64,000 nt of DNA from Desulfobulbaceae bacterium (GTDB lineage: Bacteria; Desulfobacterota; Desulfobulbia; Desulfobulbales; SURF-16), in contig JAHLLM010000028.1 in NCBI GenBank assembly GCA_020444175.1, positions 1-64,000 on the forward strand, in the 5' to 3' direction. The notes beneath the pieces were generated by a model, which had not been told where the DNA came from, did no database searches, and saw only the letters and a program-made list of their open reading frames with translations. The position numbers were made by a program, and so were the translations under genes. Of the stretch, positions 25,226 to 34,998 are shown one piece after another (position 1 is the first letter of the stretch; each line of letters opens with the position of its first letter).

Positions 25226-28200
25226 CTATTTCTCCTTCCAGGATGTCTTGCCGCTTCGAACGGCCGTTGCCGTATCAGCAGTCTGCCGGAACACATCGCC
25301 CGTAGACATCTGTGTAAAGACGCTTACAGTTGCCCCATCTTCGCCGCCATCACCGCTGCCGTCGTCACCTCCTCCGCCTGATCCGGAATGAATGGCAGGC
25401 GAAGTGGCAAGCCCACGCCCCAAGTCCACATAACGTGTTGCCTTGTATTTTACTTCACCATCTATGGTCACTGCTTCTGTGCCAAAAATAGTGGGCGAAG
25501 GATAGGATGTTCCTGTTTTGTAGTATTGCCCGTACAACCGGCTGTTGCCCTCTCCGGCACAGGGATCGTCACTTGGCTGGAAGACTGAAGTAAAGAGAAT
25601 TCCGCCAAGAAGTGCCGACTGGCCCAGACTGCGAGTTGCCGGAGCAATACCGGTTGTGCCGACAATGGCCGGCAAATCAAGGTACCAGCCCATCTTATAG
25701 TCATCCACCTCTGTAACCAGATCCTTGAAATTGGTTATCTGTGCCCCGCCTATTGTTGCATTCGGGCCATTAACCACTGTCTGAGCATCGTCGGTATAAA
25801 CATCGATATCTGTGGAATCAATGAGTTGTGTTGCAACATTGATTGAACCACCAGAGTCATCATCTTTGACACCATAGAGACTCTGAATTGTTGTACTGGA
25901 CTTATCGTCCATGACATAGTAGCGACCGGTTCCGAAATAGACCCATTTATTGTTAAAGTTATCAACGCTCAAGGCCGGCTGAGAGACAACCGGTTGCCCC
26001 ACATCTACCAAGGTGGTCGGAGCATCCCATTGTGCAGGATCACGGTTCTCATCGAGATTACAACGCATTAAGCGGCCAACATCTGCATCGGCATCCCCAA
26101 CAAGGCCGAAATAGAGGGTATCTGCATTAAAATCCAGATCCCAGTCAACAGAGACCGGACTCCCCATGAAAGTATCGGCAACACCCGTATCACAGGTAAT
26201 GACCCTCATCCCGGAAGCTCCCAGCGCAGTCAAGGCGCAACCGGTCGGGGCATTGGTTGTTGTCCCCGGAGTGGTGAGTTCCTCAAGGTCAAGGACATAC
26301 ATTTTAGCCGTGGAACCACTGGCCGCGGTTGAAATTGATTCCGGACCAGAACCAAAAACAAGATACCATTTATTTGAAGGAATTGTGGAATCCCTGAATG
26401 CCATAACGGTTGGATAAACCATGGTCAGACTGCCGTCAGGGGGTTGAATTTCGCCAAGTAATGTCGGTTCTTCTTCCGGGTTGGTGATGTCAAAGATCAC
26501 ATATGCCGACCGCATTGCGACATCATTTGCATCCGGGTTACCTGGAGGATGTATTGTGCCGAGACCGTCTGCAGCAGTATCGATAACCATCTCACCACCA
26601 CCGAAACGCATACTCACAACCATGACCGTTCCCCAGCCGTTAGGATGATTGGCATCAACAGTAAAGATGTTAGCGTCAAAAACTCTTGGTTTGCCATCAA
26701 CATAATAGACATGAGAGTAGTTTGGATCCTTAAGCCACTTTAAATGAGGAAGCAGATTCATAGGCGCATAGGCCCATATTTCACTCCCCAGAGGGTGCTC
26801 AGTGGCGGCGCCATCAGTTGCGCAGTTTTTACCGGAAACCGAGTAGCGCACTTTCTGCTCAGCCGTATCGTAGCCCGCATCCCCCGGGGCCAGAATATTA
26901 TTTGCGGCATCGACTCGAACAAGTTCATAAAAACCGGCGTTAAAGGCATGCAGCAGGCCATCATTGCCGCCGACATAGGCAACTACCCTTCTGTCTGCGT
27001 ATTGCTGCCGATATGCCGTATAGGTGGAATCATCATAGAGGATATTAAATGCCTCCTGGGGTGAGGAAATGACCGTGGGGGTCGAATTGATAATATCACC
27101 AAGCCGCATCACCCTGGCAGTTGCGTCGTCCGAGGTATATTTAACGGTTCGTGAACGATATCCTGCAACATCAACACCTCGCACGTAGTTCACCAAATTT
27201 TCAGCATCAGTCTGGTTGTCAACATCAAAAAAGCCATAGCTCACAGGACTTGCACCGGCGAACATGGTTTCCTCAAATTCAACATATTCGCCGGTATCAA
27301 CTGTAGAATCCAGATCCTTGTCAATCCAGGTCATGATGTGGCGGCCAGTGTCAGCCTGGGCGGAATAAAGTCTGTTTGATTCTATCTGAGCGTCACTGAG
27401 CCCTTCAAGGTACAACTGCTCCCTGGCATTCCACAGGTAACCAAGTTCATAAAGTTCCTTTTCAATGAAATCAAAATTTGACAGCATCAACCTGTCGCCC
27501 TCTTCAATCCAGTCTAAAACAGGCGTTACGGTAAAAGCCAGAGAACCTGAATTTGCCAGGGTGAGAACAGTTGCACTGGAGCCACCATTGCCGGTAGTCT
27601 TGTTGACCACGCTCCAACTACTGTATGTATCCCCGGCATAACCTGTCATATTAAAGGTTGCTATTTTGGCACTCGTACACCCTGTAAAAACATCATCTTC
27701 AACGGTGATTACAACCTCTCCCGTGTTCACCAGGGTGATGTCGTGAACTACAGTGCTTTCCGCAGCGGCAGAAAGGCACTCAATATACCAGTTATCATAC
27801 CCCTTTCCCTGCTCACCTACTAAATTATAGGTTGATATCGTTAAATCATCATGAACAACCAACCAGTCTCCGGCTGGGTCTACAGTAAAGGTAAGGCTTC
27901 CGCTGTCGGACAGGGTTAACGAGGTATCGCTTCTGGCAGTTAAAAGCGACGTGCTGTCATATATCTGCCATTTATCAAACGCCTGGCCTGCCGGTCCTAG
28001 AAGTGTTCCTTCTGTAATTGCCAGAGTAACTTCCCCGGTGTCCGGATCATAGGCAGTTACCTCCCCGGTCATGGAATACGGCTCAAGTGTTATCACTCGA
28101 TCAGCATATGCGGTGACAGCACCTTCCATAGAATAGGGAACAAGGGTTACATCTCCTGCAGTATAATCAGAGACCACACCTTCCATGGAATAAGGATCAA

Positions 28201-31200
28201 AAACATCGCCATCATCACTTGTATAGACCCTGATACGTGTCCTTTCTTCCGTTTCATCATAAAAGGACTGTATCACCTGGTCATACAGATAATTATCAAG
28301 GATACCGTTTGGCGTACATTCTCCTCCGGCAATATTATCGGTGAGGCTGCAATCCTGTCTGGTATAGCCATAACTGTCCAGCCAGAGCGCATGAACCGTA
28401 CCGAGCCAACTGGCCTGCCTGCCTTCAAGATCTTTTTTTAACGGTTCAAAATATGCCTGGTACAGGGCGCCTTCACCCCTGACGTTGTTTGAAACAACGG
28501 CTGCAGCAGTGCCTGAGGATGTTCGCTCAAGAATTGTCAGAAAAACACGATTCAGAGCGTCTTCAAGCTGCTGGGGATGGCTGGCATAAAAATATGTATC
28601 AGGAATATCATCTGAACCACTTTCACCAGTAGCATTTATGACGCTGTCCCATTCCTCTTTCCGATCAGGAATGTCATTATCATTCATATCCTCGAAACCG
28701 CCCCATTTGGAGGCATACCAGAGAGGATCTTCAAGCAAACCGGCACTGGCGTCTCCAAGCGTATAGGTTCGACTGGAAGTGCTGCCTCCATCAACCAGAC
28801 CGTAACAGTTTGTACAACCGGCTATAGACGTCGGGTCTGTATAATTAAAACCATTTGTCCCGGAATGAATATGAAGTCCATCGTCTTCAGTACCGCTGAT
28901 GACATAACCATGGCCAATGCTGTAACCCAGGTTCTCAAGTGTAACTCCAGTGGTAATGGTGATATTTGTTGCAGTTATAGAGTATTCAATAATTCCTCCG
29001 GCATCGAGGTCATAGTCATTGCCCTGAAGACTGTCCTCCCAGATAACCAGAAATTTACCGTGCCCTACTCCGGCAACCTCGGTATGGGGTTTGACAATTT
29101 TGAAATCCACCATTGTGCAGCCATAATCATCCTTATCATTGGTAATACAGGATGGAAGAAGCGTTACGACTTCGTCATCCGGCGCTCCAGGGATCGGAAT
29201 TTCAATAACCGGATTTCCTGCAGCCAAACGAACAGAATAGGTATCAACCTTTTGAATCCCAACCAAAGCACGGTTACCGGTCAAAGTGTCAGGCCGAATA
29301 TCATTGGTATGGGCATACCAGGCAAGCCCGGCAACGCGGAATCCGCCTCTGAGATCGGGTCCTTCCGGGCAGAGTCCACGCACCTCGCCCAAATCTGTAA
29401 TTTCTTTAGCCGTACATTTTCGGTTCTGGTCGGCATCGGTTTCGCCGACAAACCACTTTCTGTCAGGATGAGCAGCATCAGGATAAACCTCTTCCACCCT
29501 GCCGATTATTTCAGTAAGTTCCTGGGAATTTCGAGAGGAGTCCAAATCCTTGACCACACCGAAGCTGTTTGTATCGAGTTCATCCTTAACAGCAGCCGGA
29601 TCGGAATCAAAGACAGTATCTGCCGAAATAACACTGGAATTAAAGTTGACGACATTAAGGCGTGTGCAGTAGTTATCTGTGGTCACGGGATCTACCCAGA
29701 CACCTGTATTATAGTTGATGCCTTCTATAAATTGACCATCTCCCGACTGATAATCAGTTGGGGAATTTTCACCGGCAAAATATCGGAGACCACTCAGATA
29801 AATCTCGGCAAAGGGATTTCCCCAGTTATGGCATTCACTGTCGCTGGTATCCCCAAAAAAATTGATAGACAGTGGACATTTATCCCCCTGGTTGGAATTA
29901 TAGTTCCAATTGTCATAGTCATACCCATAAATGCGAAAGAGGCTCCAGGTGTTAATCACTCCCTCTGATTTCGTGGCATGTCCGATGGGTCCGCCGGCAG
30001 AAGAATACACACGCTTAAAGGTTCCATCACCGATATGATGATTAGCGTCAACCCAGTCGTCCTGATTATTAAATCCCGTATCAGTGCCTCCGTCGACATC
30101 GCCATCACCGTCACAGTCGCGGCCAAGGTTGATCTCACGGCACATGCCGTCAACACCGTCAATATTGGCTATTTTCTGCACCATTTCTCCGCCACGCGTG
30201 GCCTTACCATAGGTACCGGCAACCATACCGAAGAGCAGCTTATCATCATCACCATATAGCTGTAGCAGGCCGATGGGCTTGAAGTTCCCGTAGGGATACT
30301 GTTTACATTTTTCCTTACTGGAAACAAGATCAAGAACACCATCTGCATTTGCGTCCTTGCAAACCTGAACCCTTGCAACATAGTCATCCAGGCCGAGTCC
30401 AACATCTGCTTTTTTAGGGTTGTCCTGGGCAGCATATATCTCGGAATAAACAGGATCGTTATAATTCTTGCCATTGGAACCGGGATCCTCTTCCTCCCAC
30501 ATGCACTGATGCACCTCACCGGCACTCCAGAAGGCATAATTCCCTTCAGCAACCCGGATAAGAGGCGGCTCGGTAATTTCTTCCGAAAAATCATTTGCTG
30601 AAGAGTAGGTAACATTGCAGATCGTCAGTCCCGTCCGGGTGAGATTGGTGATATCCCAGTCGGCAATCGTCCCAGACCCTCCGGTAGTTTTAACATTCAC
30701 GGTTAACGGATTGCCGTCAGAGCTGTCAAAGGAAGTCACCCAGCCCTTCATAAAATTCCCGGAATTGGCGTGATCAATTATGGTGACATAATCCCCGACC
30801 TCAACCCAGTTACCGGCCTGGTTCGTATTAAAATTTTTTGACCCGGTGCCAATCCCGACGCTTGAAGAACTTGATCCGGTGGGAGATGAGGAATTGACGG
30901 AGAATGGCGTCAGGTCATTGATGTCATTTCCATCATAGTGTTTGGCAAAGGCATGGATATCAAGAGGAATGAAAGCACGTTCCAAGACCGTATCGGTGGA
31001 GGTATCTACCCTGCGATGACCGCCGAAAAGAATTTTCCTAATGGCATCGATCCGGGTCATGGAAGCCCAATTCAGAAAATTGCCGCTCCAGTAACTTGAA
31101 CTTGCCCCGGTACAGTACTTATCAGCAGTGACGGCAACAGGCTCGAACCGTTGGTCACCGGCATCATAGTCATAACATTTATAGCTGTCAAAATAGCCGT

Positions 31201-31489
31201 AGTAGTCTATTGAATGCTTATAGGTTGTTTCCGGTATATCATCATCATCAAGGTCGGAATAGTCGTTATAGGCCTTGAAAAAAAGCTGATGATCATTGGA
31301 GGAATTGATCATTACCTGGGGGCTGACCGCGGTTTCAATAAGACTTATCGGGGCGGATGAAAAATCCGCCATGGTGTAGGTTGATACTTCAGCATGAACC
31401 GACGCAACACCCCAACAGACGACTAAAAAAACAAGGACTCCCTGCATGTGTCTTATTCTTTGACAAAGCATCATTTTTAAGAACCTCAT
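25226..31489 (-). CDS. pilY1: PilY1-like pilus tip adhesin, very large
   Basis: I start at the ATG at 31489, with GGGAGG 5 bases upstream, giving 2087 residues with a signal peptide ending near VHA. PilY1 caps type IV pili, helps assembly and mediates adhesion. The C-terminal PilY1 beta-propeller starts around residue 1490 with VVAYVGGNDGLLHAFN. An aspartate-rich calcium-type segment, DWDLDFNADTLYFG, is near 1782. Other Ca-type loops are DANADGVLD near 378 and DCDGDGDVDGG near 456. Residues about 1095-1290 are an insert with three PYSM-x-G repeats and two SGSLxFTVxP repeats. Typical PilY1 proteins have 1000-1200 residues, so about 900 are extra. It is the last gene of the minor pilin operon. 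Confidence 0.87.
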   Translation of the reverse strand: MRFLKMMLCQRIRHMQGVLVFLVVCWGVASVHAEVSTYTMADFSSAPISLIETAVSPQVMINSSNDHQLFFKAYNDYSDLDDDDIPETTYKHSIDYYGYFDSYKCYDYDAGDQRFEPVAVTADKYCTGASSSYWSGNFLNWASMTRIDAIRKILFGGHRRVDTSTDTVLERAFIPLDIHAFAKHYDGNDINDLTPFSVNSSSPTGSSSSSVGIGTGSKNFNTNQAGNWVEVGDYVTIIDHANSGNFMKGWVTSFDSSDGNPLTVNVKTTGGSGTIADWDITNLTRTGLTICNVTYSSANDFSEEITEPPLIRVAEGNYAFWSAGEVHQCMWEEEDPGSNGKNYNDPVYSEIYAAQDNPKKADVGLGLDDYVARVQVCKDANADGVLDLVSSKEKCKQYPYGNFKPIGLLQLYGDDDKLLFGMVAGTYGKATRGGEMVQKIANIDGVDGMCREINLGRDCDGDGDVDGGTDTGFNNQDDWVDANHHIGDGTFKRVYSSAGGPIGHATKSEGVINTWSLFRIYGYDYDNWNYNSNQGDKCPLSINFFGDTSDSECHNWGNPFAEIYLSGLRYFAGENSPTDYQSGDGQFIEGINYNTGVWVDPVTTDNYCTRLNVVNFNSSVISADTVFDSDPAAVKDELDTNSFGVVKDLDSSRNSQELTEIIGRVEEVYPDAAHPDRKWFVGETDADQNRKCTAKEITDLGEVRGLCPEGPDLRGGFRVAGLAWYAHTNDIRPDTLTGNRALVGIQKVDTYSVRLAAGNPVIEIPIPGAPDDEVVTLLPSCITNDKDDYGCTMVDFKIVKPHTEVAGVGHGKFLVIWEDSLQGNDYDLDAGGIIEYSITATNITITTGVTLENLGYSIGHGYVISGTEDDGLHIHSGTNGFNYTDPTSIAGCTNCYGLVDGGSTSSRTYTLGDASAGLLEDPLWYASKWGGFEDMNDNDIPDRKEEWDSVINATGESGSDDIPDTYFYASHPQQLEDALNRVFLTILERTSSGTAAAVVSNNVRGEGALYQAYFEPLKKDLEGRQASWLGTVHALWLDSYGYTRQDCSLTDNIAGGECTPNGILDNYLYDQVIQSFYDETEERTRIRVYTSDDGDVFDPYSMEGVVSDYTAGDVTLVPYSMEGAVTAYADRVITLEPYSMTGEVTAYDPDTGEVTLAITEGTLLGPAGQAFDKWQIYDSTSLLTARSDTSLTLSDSGSLTFTVDPAGDWLVVHDDLTISTYNLVGEQGKGYDNWYIECLSAAAESTVVHDITLVNTGEVVITVEDDVFTGCTSAKIATFNMTGYAGDTYSSWSVVNKTTGNGGSSATVLTLANSGSLAFTVTPVLDWIEEGDRLMLSNFDFIEKELYELGYLWNAREQLYLEGLSDAQIESNRLYSAQADTGRHIMTWIDKDLDSTVDTGEYVEFEETMFAGASPVSYGFFDVDNQTDAENLVNYVRGVDVAGYRSRTVKYTSDDATARVMRLGDIINSTPTVISSPQEAFNILYDDSTYTAYRQQYADRRVVAYVGGNDGLLHAFNAGFYELVRVDAANNILAPGDAGYDTAEQKVRYSVSGKNCATDGAATEHPLGSEIWAYAPMNLLPHLKWLKDPNYSHVYYVDGKPRVFDANIFTVDANHPNGWGTVMVVSMRFGGGEMVIDTAADGLGTIHPPGNPDANDVAMRSAYVIFDITNPEEEPTLLGEIQPPDGSLTMVYPTVMAFRDSTIPSNKWYLVFGSGPESISTAASGSTAKMYVLDLEELTTPGTTTNAPTGCALTALGASGMRVITCDTGVADTFMGSPVSVDWDLDFNADTLYFGLVGDADADVGRLMRCNLDENRDPAQWDAPTTLVDVGQPVVSQPALSVDNFNNKWVYFGTGRYYVMDDKSSTTIQSLYGVKDDDSGGSINVATQLIDSTDIDVYTDDAQTVVNGPNATIGGAQITNFKDLVTEVDDYKMGWYLDLPAIVGTTGIAPATRSLGQSALLGGILFTSVFQPSDDPCAGEGNSRLYGQYYKTGTSYPSPTIFGTEAVTIDGEVKYKATRYVDLGRGLATSPAIHSGSGGGGDDGSGDGGEDGATVSVFTQMSTGDVFRQTADTATAVRSGKTSWKEK

Positions 31490-31527
31490 GACGGCCTCCC
31501 GGAATGTAACTTTCATGGACATAAATT

Positions 31528-32181
31528 TCAAAATGATTTTTCGCAGTCACTTGAACTTGCGTTATTAATGAGATGAGTACTGAGCTTCCACTCGACAGCA
31601 ACGACAGACTCACTATTCTGGACACCTTCATGGTCAGCGATAATCGTGTAGTTTATGTGGGTTCCACCAGCAGCAGATCCTTTACCAAGCCCCTCATAGC
31701 CGGCAATCATCTGCAAGCCGCTGCCTTCCGAATTTCGTGTCAATCCTCCGGCAGAAATATTCGTGTGAGGAGCGGTGACGTCTGTCGGATCTGTATAAAA
31801 AACAGCATCCCGGCTGGTATCAGTAGGAGGAGCAACAAAAGCAACTTTCAAAGATGAGGCATAATCGAGATCTTCCACAACTATATTACCGCTGGTGCCG
31901 ACGATCTGCTTTGTTGTCCCCGCAGGAGGAGAATCGGCCGTAAAACCGTTGAAATTAATGCAGAGAGCATTCTCATAGGTCAATCGGATACCAAGTTCCG
32001 CACCACCGTCTGCCTGGTAGAATGTCTGTTTATGCACCTTATCATTACCAGCAATCTGTAACTCAATAATCGTCGAGTTCGTTGCGGCAACACCGATAAT
32101 GACAAGTATCAGCAGAACAAGAAGGGAGGCAACGAGAATAAAGCCGCTTTCTTTACTTTTTTTTTCTAAAATATCAGCCAC
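31528..32181 (-). CDS. pilX: PilX-like minor pilus assembly protein
   Basis: This 217-residue protein starts at a GTG with AGGTG upstream. Its leader MADILEKKSKESG precedes the hydrophobic FILVASLLVLLILVIIGVAA. Position 5 of the mature part is Ala rather than Glu, as is common in PilX. A following ELQIAGNDKVHKQTFYQADG segment is typical of PilX N-terminal domains. PilX with PilV, PilW, FimT and PilY1 forms the priming tip complex. It follows pilV by 8 bases and precedes pilY1 by 38 bases. Confidence 0.82.
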   Translation of the reverse strand: MADILEKKSKESGFILVASLLVLLILVIIGVAATNSTIIELQIAGNDKVHKQTFYQADGGAELGIRLTYENALCINFNGFTADSPPAGTTKQIVGTSGNIVVEDLDYASSLKVAFVAPPTDTSRDAVFYTDPTDVTAPHTNISAGGLTRNSEGSGLQMIAGYEGLGKGSAAGGTHINYTIIADHEGVQNSESVVAVEWKLSTHLINNASSSDCEKSF

Positions 32182-32189
32182 ATATACAC

Positions 32190-32558
32190 CTATACCGAGT
32201 CAGCTTTAACATACGTCATGGTCACGGTTTTTGTTCCGCCTCTCACCTGCCGCTGAACACTGACAGTGATGGTCATCAGGCCTTCGAAAGGGTCATCCGG
32301 AGATACGTTAACGGTGACATCACCTGTTACGGAAGCCGCGATATCATCATAGTTCTCACCCAGGATGAGTTCCACCTGATCTGTGGCGTCCGTGGCAATC
32401 TCCGTGAGATCACTTGCCGAGGAATTGCCTTTAATTGAGGCAATCTGCATGGCATTGACCGACAAAATACCGAGGGTAAAGATGGCCACGGCGATGAGAA
32501 CCTCAATCAAGGTAAAACCAGCCTGGGGATTCGATGATAATCCTTGAACGTCTTTCAT
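32190..32558 (-). CDS. pilV: PilV-like minor pilin
   Basis: I start at the ATG at 32558, two bases past the pilW stop, giving 122 residues with a 14-residue leader MKDVQGLSSNPQAG and mature FTLIEVLIAVAIFTLGILSV with Glu5. An ATG eight codons earlier overlaps pilW and is possible. The segment NAMQIASIKGNSSASDLTEI is characteristic of PilV. It is a priming-complex minor pilin in the inner membrane. Confidence 0.85.
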   Translation of the reverse strand: MKDVQGLSSNPQAGFTLIEVLIAVAIFTLGILSVNAMQIASIKGNSSASDLTEIATDATDQVELILGENYDDIAASVTGDVTVNVSPDDPFEGLMTITVSVQRQVRGGTKTVTMTYVKADSV

Positions 32559-32560
32559 TA

Positions 32561-33367
32561 TTATAACCCCATATTTCGGCACTGTACCGTGGTTGTGAGC
32601 AGGCGGCGTCTAAAATTTGATGTAGGGGGATTCCAGATTGCCCCGGAGGGTGTCACATAGGTTTGATCGTTGACAAAATTGGGATCAGCCCTCTCAGCCC
32701 TGGCAAGGATGGTTATTTCCACACTTCTTATCCTGGCAAGATTCCCTGGAGTGAGAGTCTTCGTGTCATCATCCAAAGTATAATAAAATTCTACAGCCAT
32801 GATGTTTTCAGCAATGGGCTGAAATATGATACCACCATCTGTAGAACGACCAAGATTAGCGGCCACGCTCCAGTCAGCGCCTCCTCCGTCGGCTATGCCG
32901 TTTACGTCAGCGTCTTCGGCTGCGGCAAAGCCATAGGTAATATTTTCATTGGCGCCCGTACAGTCACCATTGCCGAATTCTCCAAACTCATCACCTTCAA
33001 TTACACCGTTTCCGTTGTTGTCCGCCCCCTCATCAACGGTGCCGTCATTGTCATTATCCAAGCCATCCGATTCACCACCAGTAATATCACAGGTAAACTG
33101 CAGGCTACCGGAAGTTGCCACAAGAATAGTTGCCCCGGAAGTACCAAGAGGATCATAGCCCGCCATCCTGATTTCCCTGGACATGAAATCGATTCCCGCC
33201 CTGATATTCTGCTGCATTTCCGTTACCTGATCCTGGGCCAGATAGCTGTTCTGCTGGGACTGAAATGCTGAATAAATGGAGGCCATGACAATGCCGGATA
33301 TCAACATGGCAATCAAAACTTCAATCAAGGTAAAACCTTTATTTTGTCTCAATGTATTGTAGTTCAT
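32561..33367 (-). CDS. pilW: PilW-like minor pilin
   Basis: This 268-residue protein has leader MNYNTLRQNKG and mature FTLIEVLIAMLISGIVMASI with Glu5. It continues into QDQVTEMQQNIRAGIDFMSR and EIRMAGYDP, the PilW signature. A central DGLDNDNDGTVDEGADNNGN stretch is strongly acidic and calcium-loop-like (near residue 97). The gene lies 12 bases after fimT. It ends in RNMGL just before pilV. Confidence 0.88.
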   Translation of the reverse strand: MNYNTLRQNKGFTLIEVLIAMLISGIVMASIYSAFQSQQNSYLAQDQVTEMQQNIRAGIDFMSREIRMAGYDPLGTSGATILVATSGSLQFTCDITGGESDGLDNDNDGTVDEGADNNGNGVIEGDEFGEFGNGDCTGANENITYGFAAAEDADVNGIADGGGADWSVAANLGRSTDGGIIFQPIAENIMAVEFYYTLDDDTKTLTPGNLARIRSVEITILARAERADPNFVNDQTYVTPSGAIWNPPTSNFRRRLLTTTVQCRNMGL

Positions 33368-33379
33368 ATAAATCTGCTT

Positions 33380-33970
33380 TTAACTCCAGCTGTCTCCGAC
33401 TCCGTCACTGTTCGAATCAGTGCCTATCTGCAGCCTTAATCCACCGGCTAAAGACAATGTAATTCTATACCAACGGTTATTGGTGTTTCGCAACTGGACA
33501 TTCCCTATTCTGCTTCGCAGGGGCAAACCTTTTGGAGTAAATCCGGGTGTTGTTGAACCAAACGAAAAATTTGCGCTGTCAAGTATCACCTCATCAGGAA
33601 AGGTAATATTCATCAGAATGAACTCGTCTCCGTTTTGCGTATCATCACCGGCAGTTCCTGTTGTTCCACCATCATCGATAAAAATCATGTAACTATTAGC
33701 TGCAACATTAAAAGAAATAACGACATCGTTGTTCGTTTTTATAGCTGTAATTTTTGCTTTCTGAAAATTGGAATAAAGGTCTCGTGCGGCTGCCTTTAAT
33801 TTATAATTGGGCACCAACAACGAAAAACTTGGAACAACAACAAGGGTCAGAATGCCTATTATCCCAATAACAATCATAAGCTCAACAAGAGAAAACCCCT
33901 GCTCGTCATGAAAACGCCTGAGGAGAGTTAAATAAGATATGTTAAATTTTTTTTCACTATTCATATTCAT
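33380..33970 (-). CDS. fimT: FimT/GspH-like minor pilin
   Basis: This 196-residue protein has a 26-residue leader ending FHDEQG and mature [20 protein letters not shown] with Glu5. It continues with NYKLKAAARDLYSNFQKAKI and AIKTNNDVVISF, the GspH/FimT domain. A second ATG at 33964 is possible and neither start has a strong ribosome site. It is first in the fimT-pilW-pilV-pilX-pilY1 order, as in Pseudomonas and Myxococcus. A TATAAT-like -10 lies at 33990-33995 on the minus strand, without a convincing -35. Confidence 0.84.
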   Translation of the reverse strand: MNMNSEKKFNISYLTLLRRFHDEQGFSLVELMIVIGIIGILTLVVVPSFSLLVPNYKLKAAARDLYSNFQKAKITAIKTNNDVVISFNVAANSYMIFIDDGGTTGTAGDDTQNGDEFILMNITFPDEVILDSANFSFGSTTPGFTPKGLPLRSRIGNVQLRNTNNRWYRITLSLAGGLRLQIGTDSNSDGVGDSWS

Positions 33971-34627
33971 ATGTTATTTTGTTGCACAAATTATACCTAC
34001 AAGAACTAACCATAGAAAAATTTAACAGCTTTTACGCCAAAAATGTCAAGGGAAAACCAATTATAACTCTGGGGGATCTTTTATTTAACTTTGTTTAATT
34101 TCGTTTACTCCTCTACTGTTTAAGACAACTTTCCCGAACAGGAATCATAAAAAGAGTTAATAGTTCTGCCGAATAAGAATCTGTTACAAAGGGCAACTTC
34201 ATGACACCAGAGTTATGGAATACTCTGAAAATAAAGGGATTATTATCATGAGAAAATCAAGGTATAGGTAAGAAAACAAACAAATCCGGGGAAAGAACAT
34301 GTATAAAAAACAGCATGAATCAGAAAAAAAGTGACTGCAGGTAAAATCGCAAGGGTTGGACGCAAGATTGAAACTGGGGTGCGGGCATAAGATAACTAGC
34401 TAATATCGCGAATAATAAAACTAAATCCATGGCAACAAAGACGTCCTTGCATTTTCATACTCATTCGTAAAATTCAACGAAACACATGAATAACCATCCA
34501 CTCAAAACTATAAATTTTTTTTATAGCACCAATCTCAACTGGAGCAAAAAAGAGAGATTTACAACACATTTTGGCAGGAATGGCAGGGACTCATCCACAC
34601 GCTGAAACCGATTCAAACCACTCTCCT
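33971..34627. other. 657-base intergenic region upstream of fimT
   Basis: No gene is evident. It holds the possible -10 for fimT near 33990, a weak AGAGT/ACTCT hairpin near 34208, and an AT-only CTATAAA/TTTATAG stem at 34508-34526 downstream of the zinc-ribbon gene. I found no -24/-12 pattern for fimT and no tRNA. Confidence 0.5.
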
Positions 34628-34822
34628 TCAATGTTCAGCACCGGCATCGCTGCAGCCACAGCTATTCTTTTCAGCATCACACATCGGGCACATAATTATG
34701 CCCTCATCCTCGTCATGCACCACCTGACTTGCCTTGATTTCCTTTCCACACATCTGACAAATGGCCATTGTAGAAGACACCTTGCCGGAACAAAAAACTT
34801 TTTTATTTTGATTACCACTCAT
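34628..34822 (-). CDS. Small zinc-ribbon protein
   Basis: This protein has 64 residues with paired cysteines: CQMC (C22, C25) and CPMC (C45, C48), 19 residues apart, as in a zinc ribbon, plus a CGC near the end. The function is unknown; many such proteins are accessory metal-binding factors. The start at 34822 has AAGG upstream and lies inside a repeated sequence at the end of the palindromic element to its right. A shorter start at 34768 (MAICQMCGKE) would give a 46-residue protein that keeps both cysteine pairs, but has no ribosome site. Confidence 0.6.
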   Translation of the reverse strand: MSGNQNKKVFCSGKVSSTMAICQMCGKEIKASQVVHDEDEGIIMCPMCDAEKNSCGCSDAGAEH

Positions 34823-34997
34823 CTTCAGCCTTTTTATACGTCATTCCCGCAAAAGCAGGAATCTAGGCGGACTAGCCAGCTACTCTGGATTCCCGCTTTC
34901 GCGGGAATGACTTTTGTGTAGACAGTATTTTTTGAATTATTAATGCATTACAGTACCTGCTGCAAGACTGGCTGAGTTTCAGTGGTAATCACAATTT
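34806..34997. repeat. Palindromic element 1 with TTTTGATTACCACTCA ends
   Basis: The left end TTTTGATTACCACTCATC...CAGCC (34806-34830) is an inverted copy of the right end GGCTGA...AGTGGTAATCACAA (34970-34994). Inside, GTCATTCCCGC (34840-34850) pairs exactly with GCGGGAATGAC (34901-34911). This inner part is a common proteobacterial palindrome type. The left end carries the ribosome site and first codons of the zinc-ribbon gene. Confidence 0.6.
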
Positions 34998-34998
34998 T

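Noticed and set aside
28060-28200. Tandem repeats in pilY1 considered as a CRISPR-like array
   Set aside because: The units are in frame, encode PYSM-x-G peptides, vary in spacing and have no cas genes nearby.
28865-29968. 367-residue open frame on the plus strand
   Set aside because: It lies antisense within pilY1, has no ribosome site, and its composition is that of a reverse-frame shadow of an aspartate- and threonine-rich protein.
32663-33271. 202-residue plus-strand open frame opposite pilW
   Set aside because: pilW on the other strand has clear pilin features; the opposite frame has no recognisable domain.
34571-34921. 116-residue plus-strand open frame
   Set aside because: It runs antisense to the zinc-ribbon gene and through palindromic element 1; the segment that looks like a protein tail is translated repeat.
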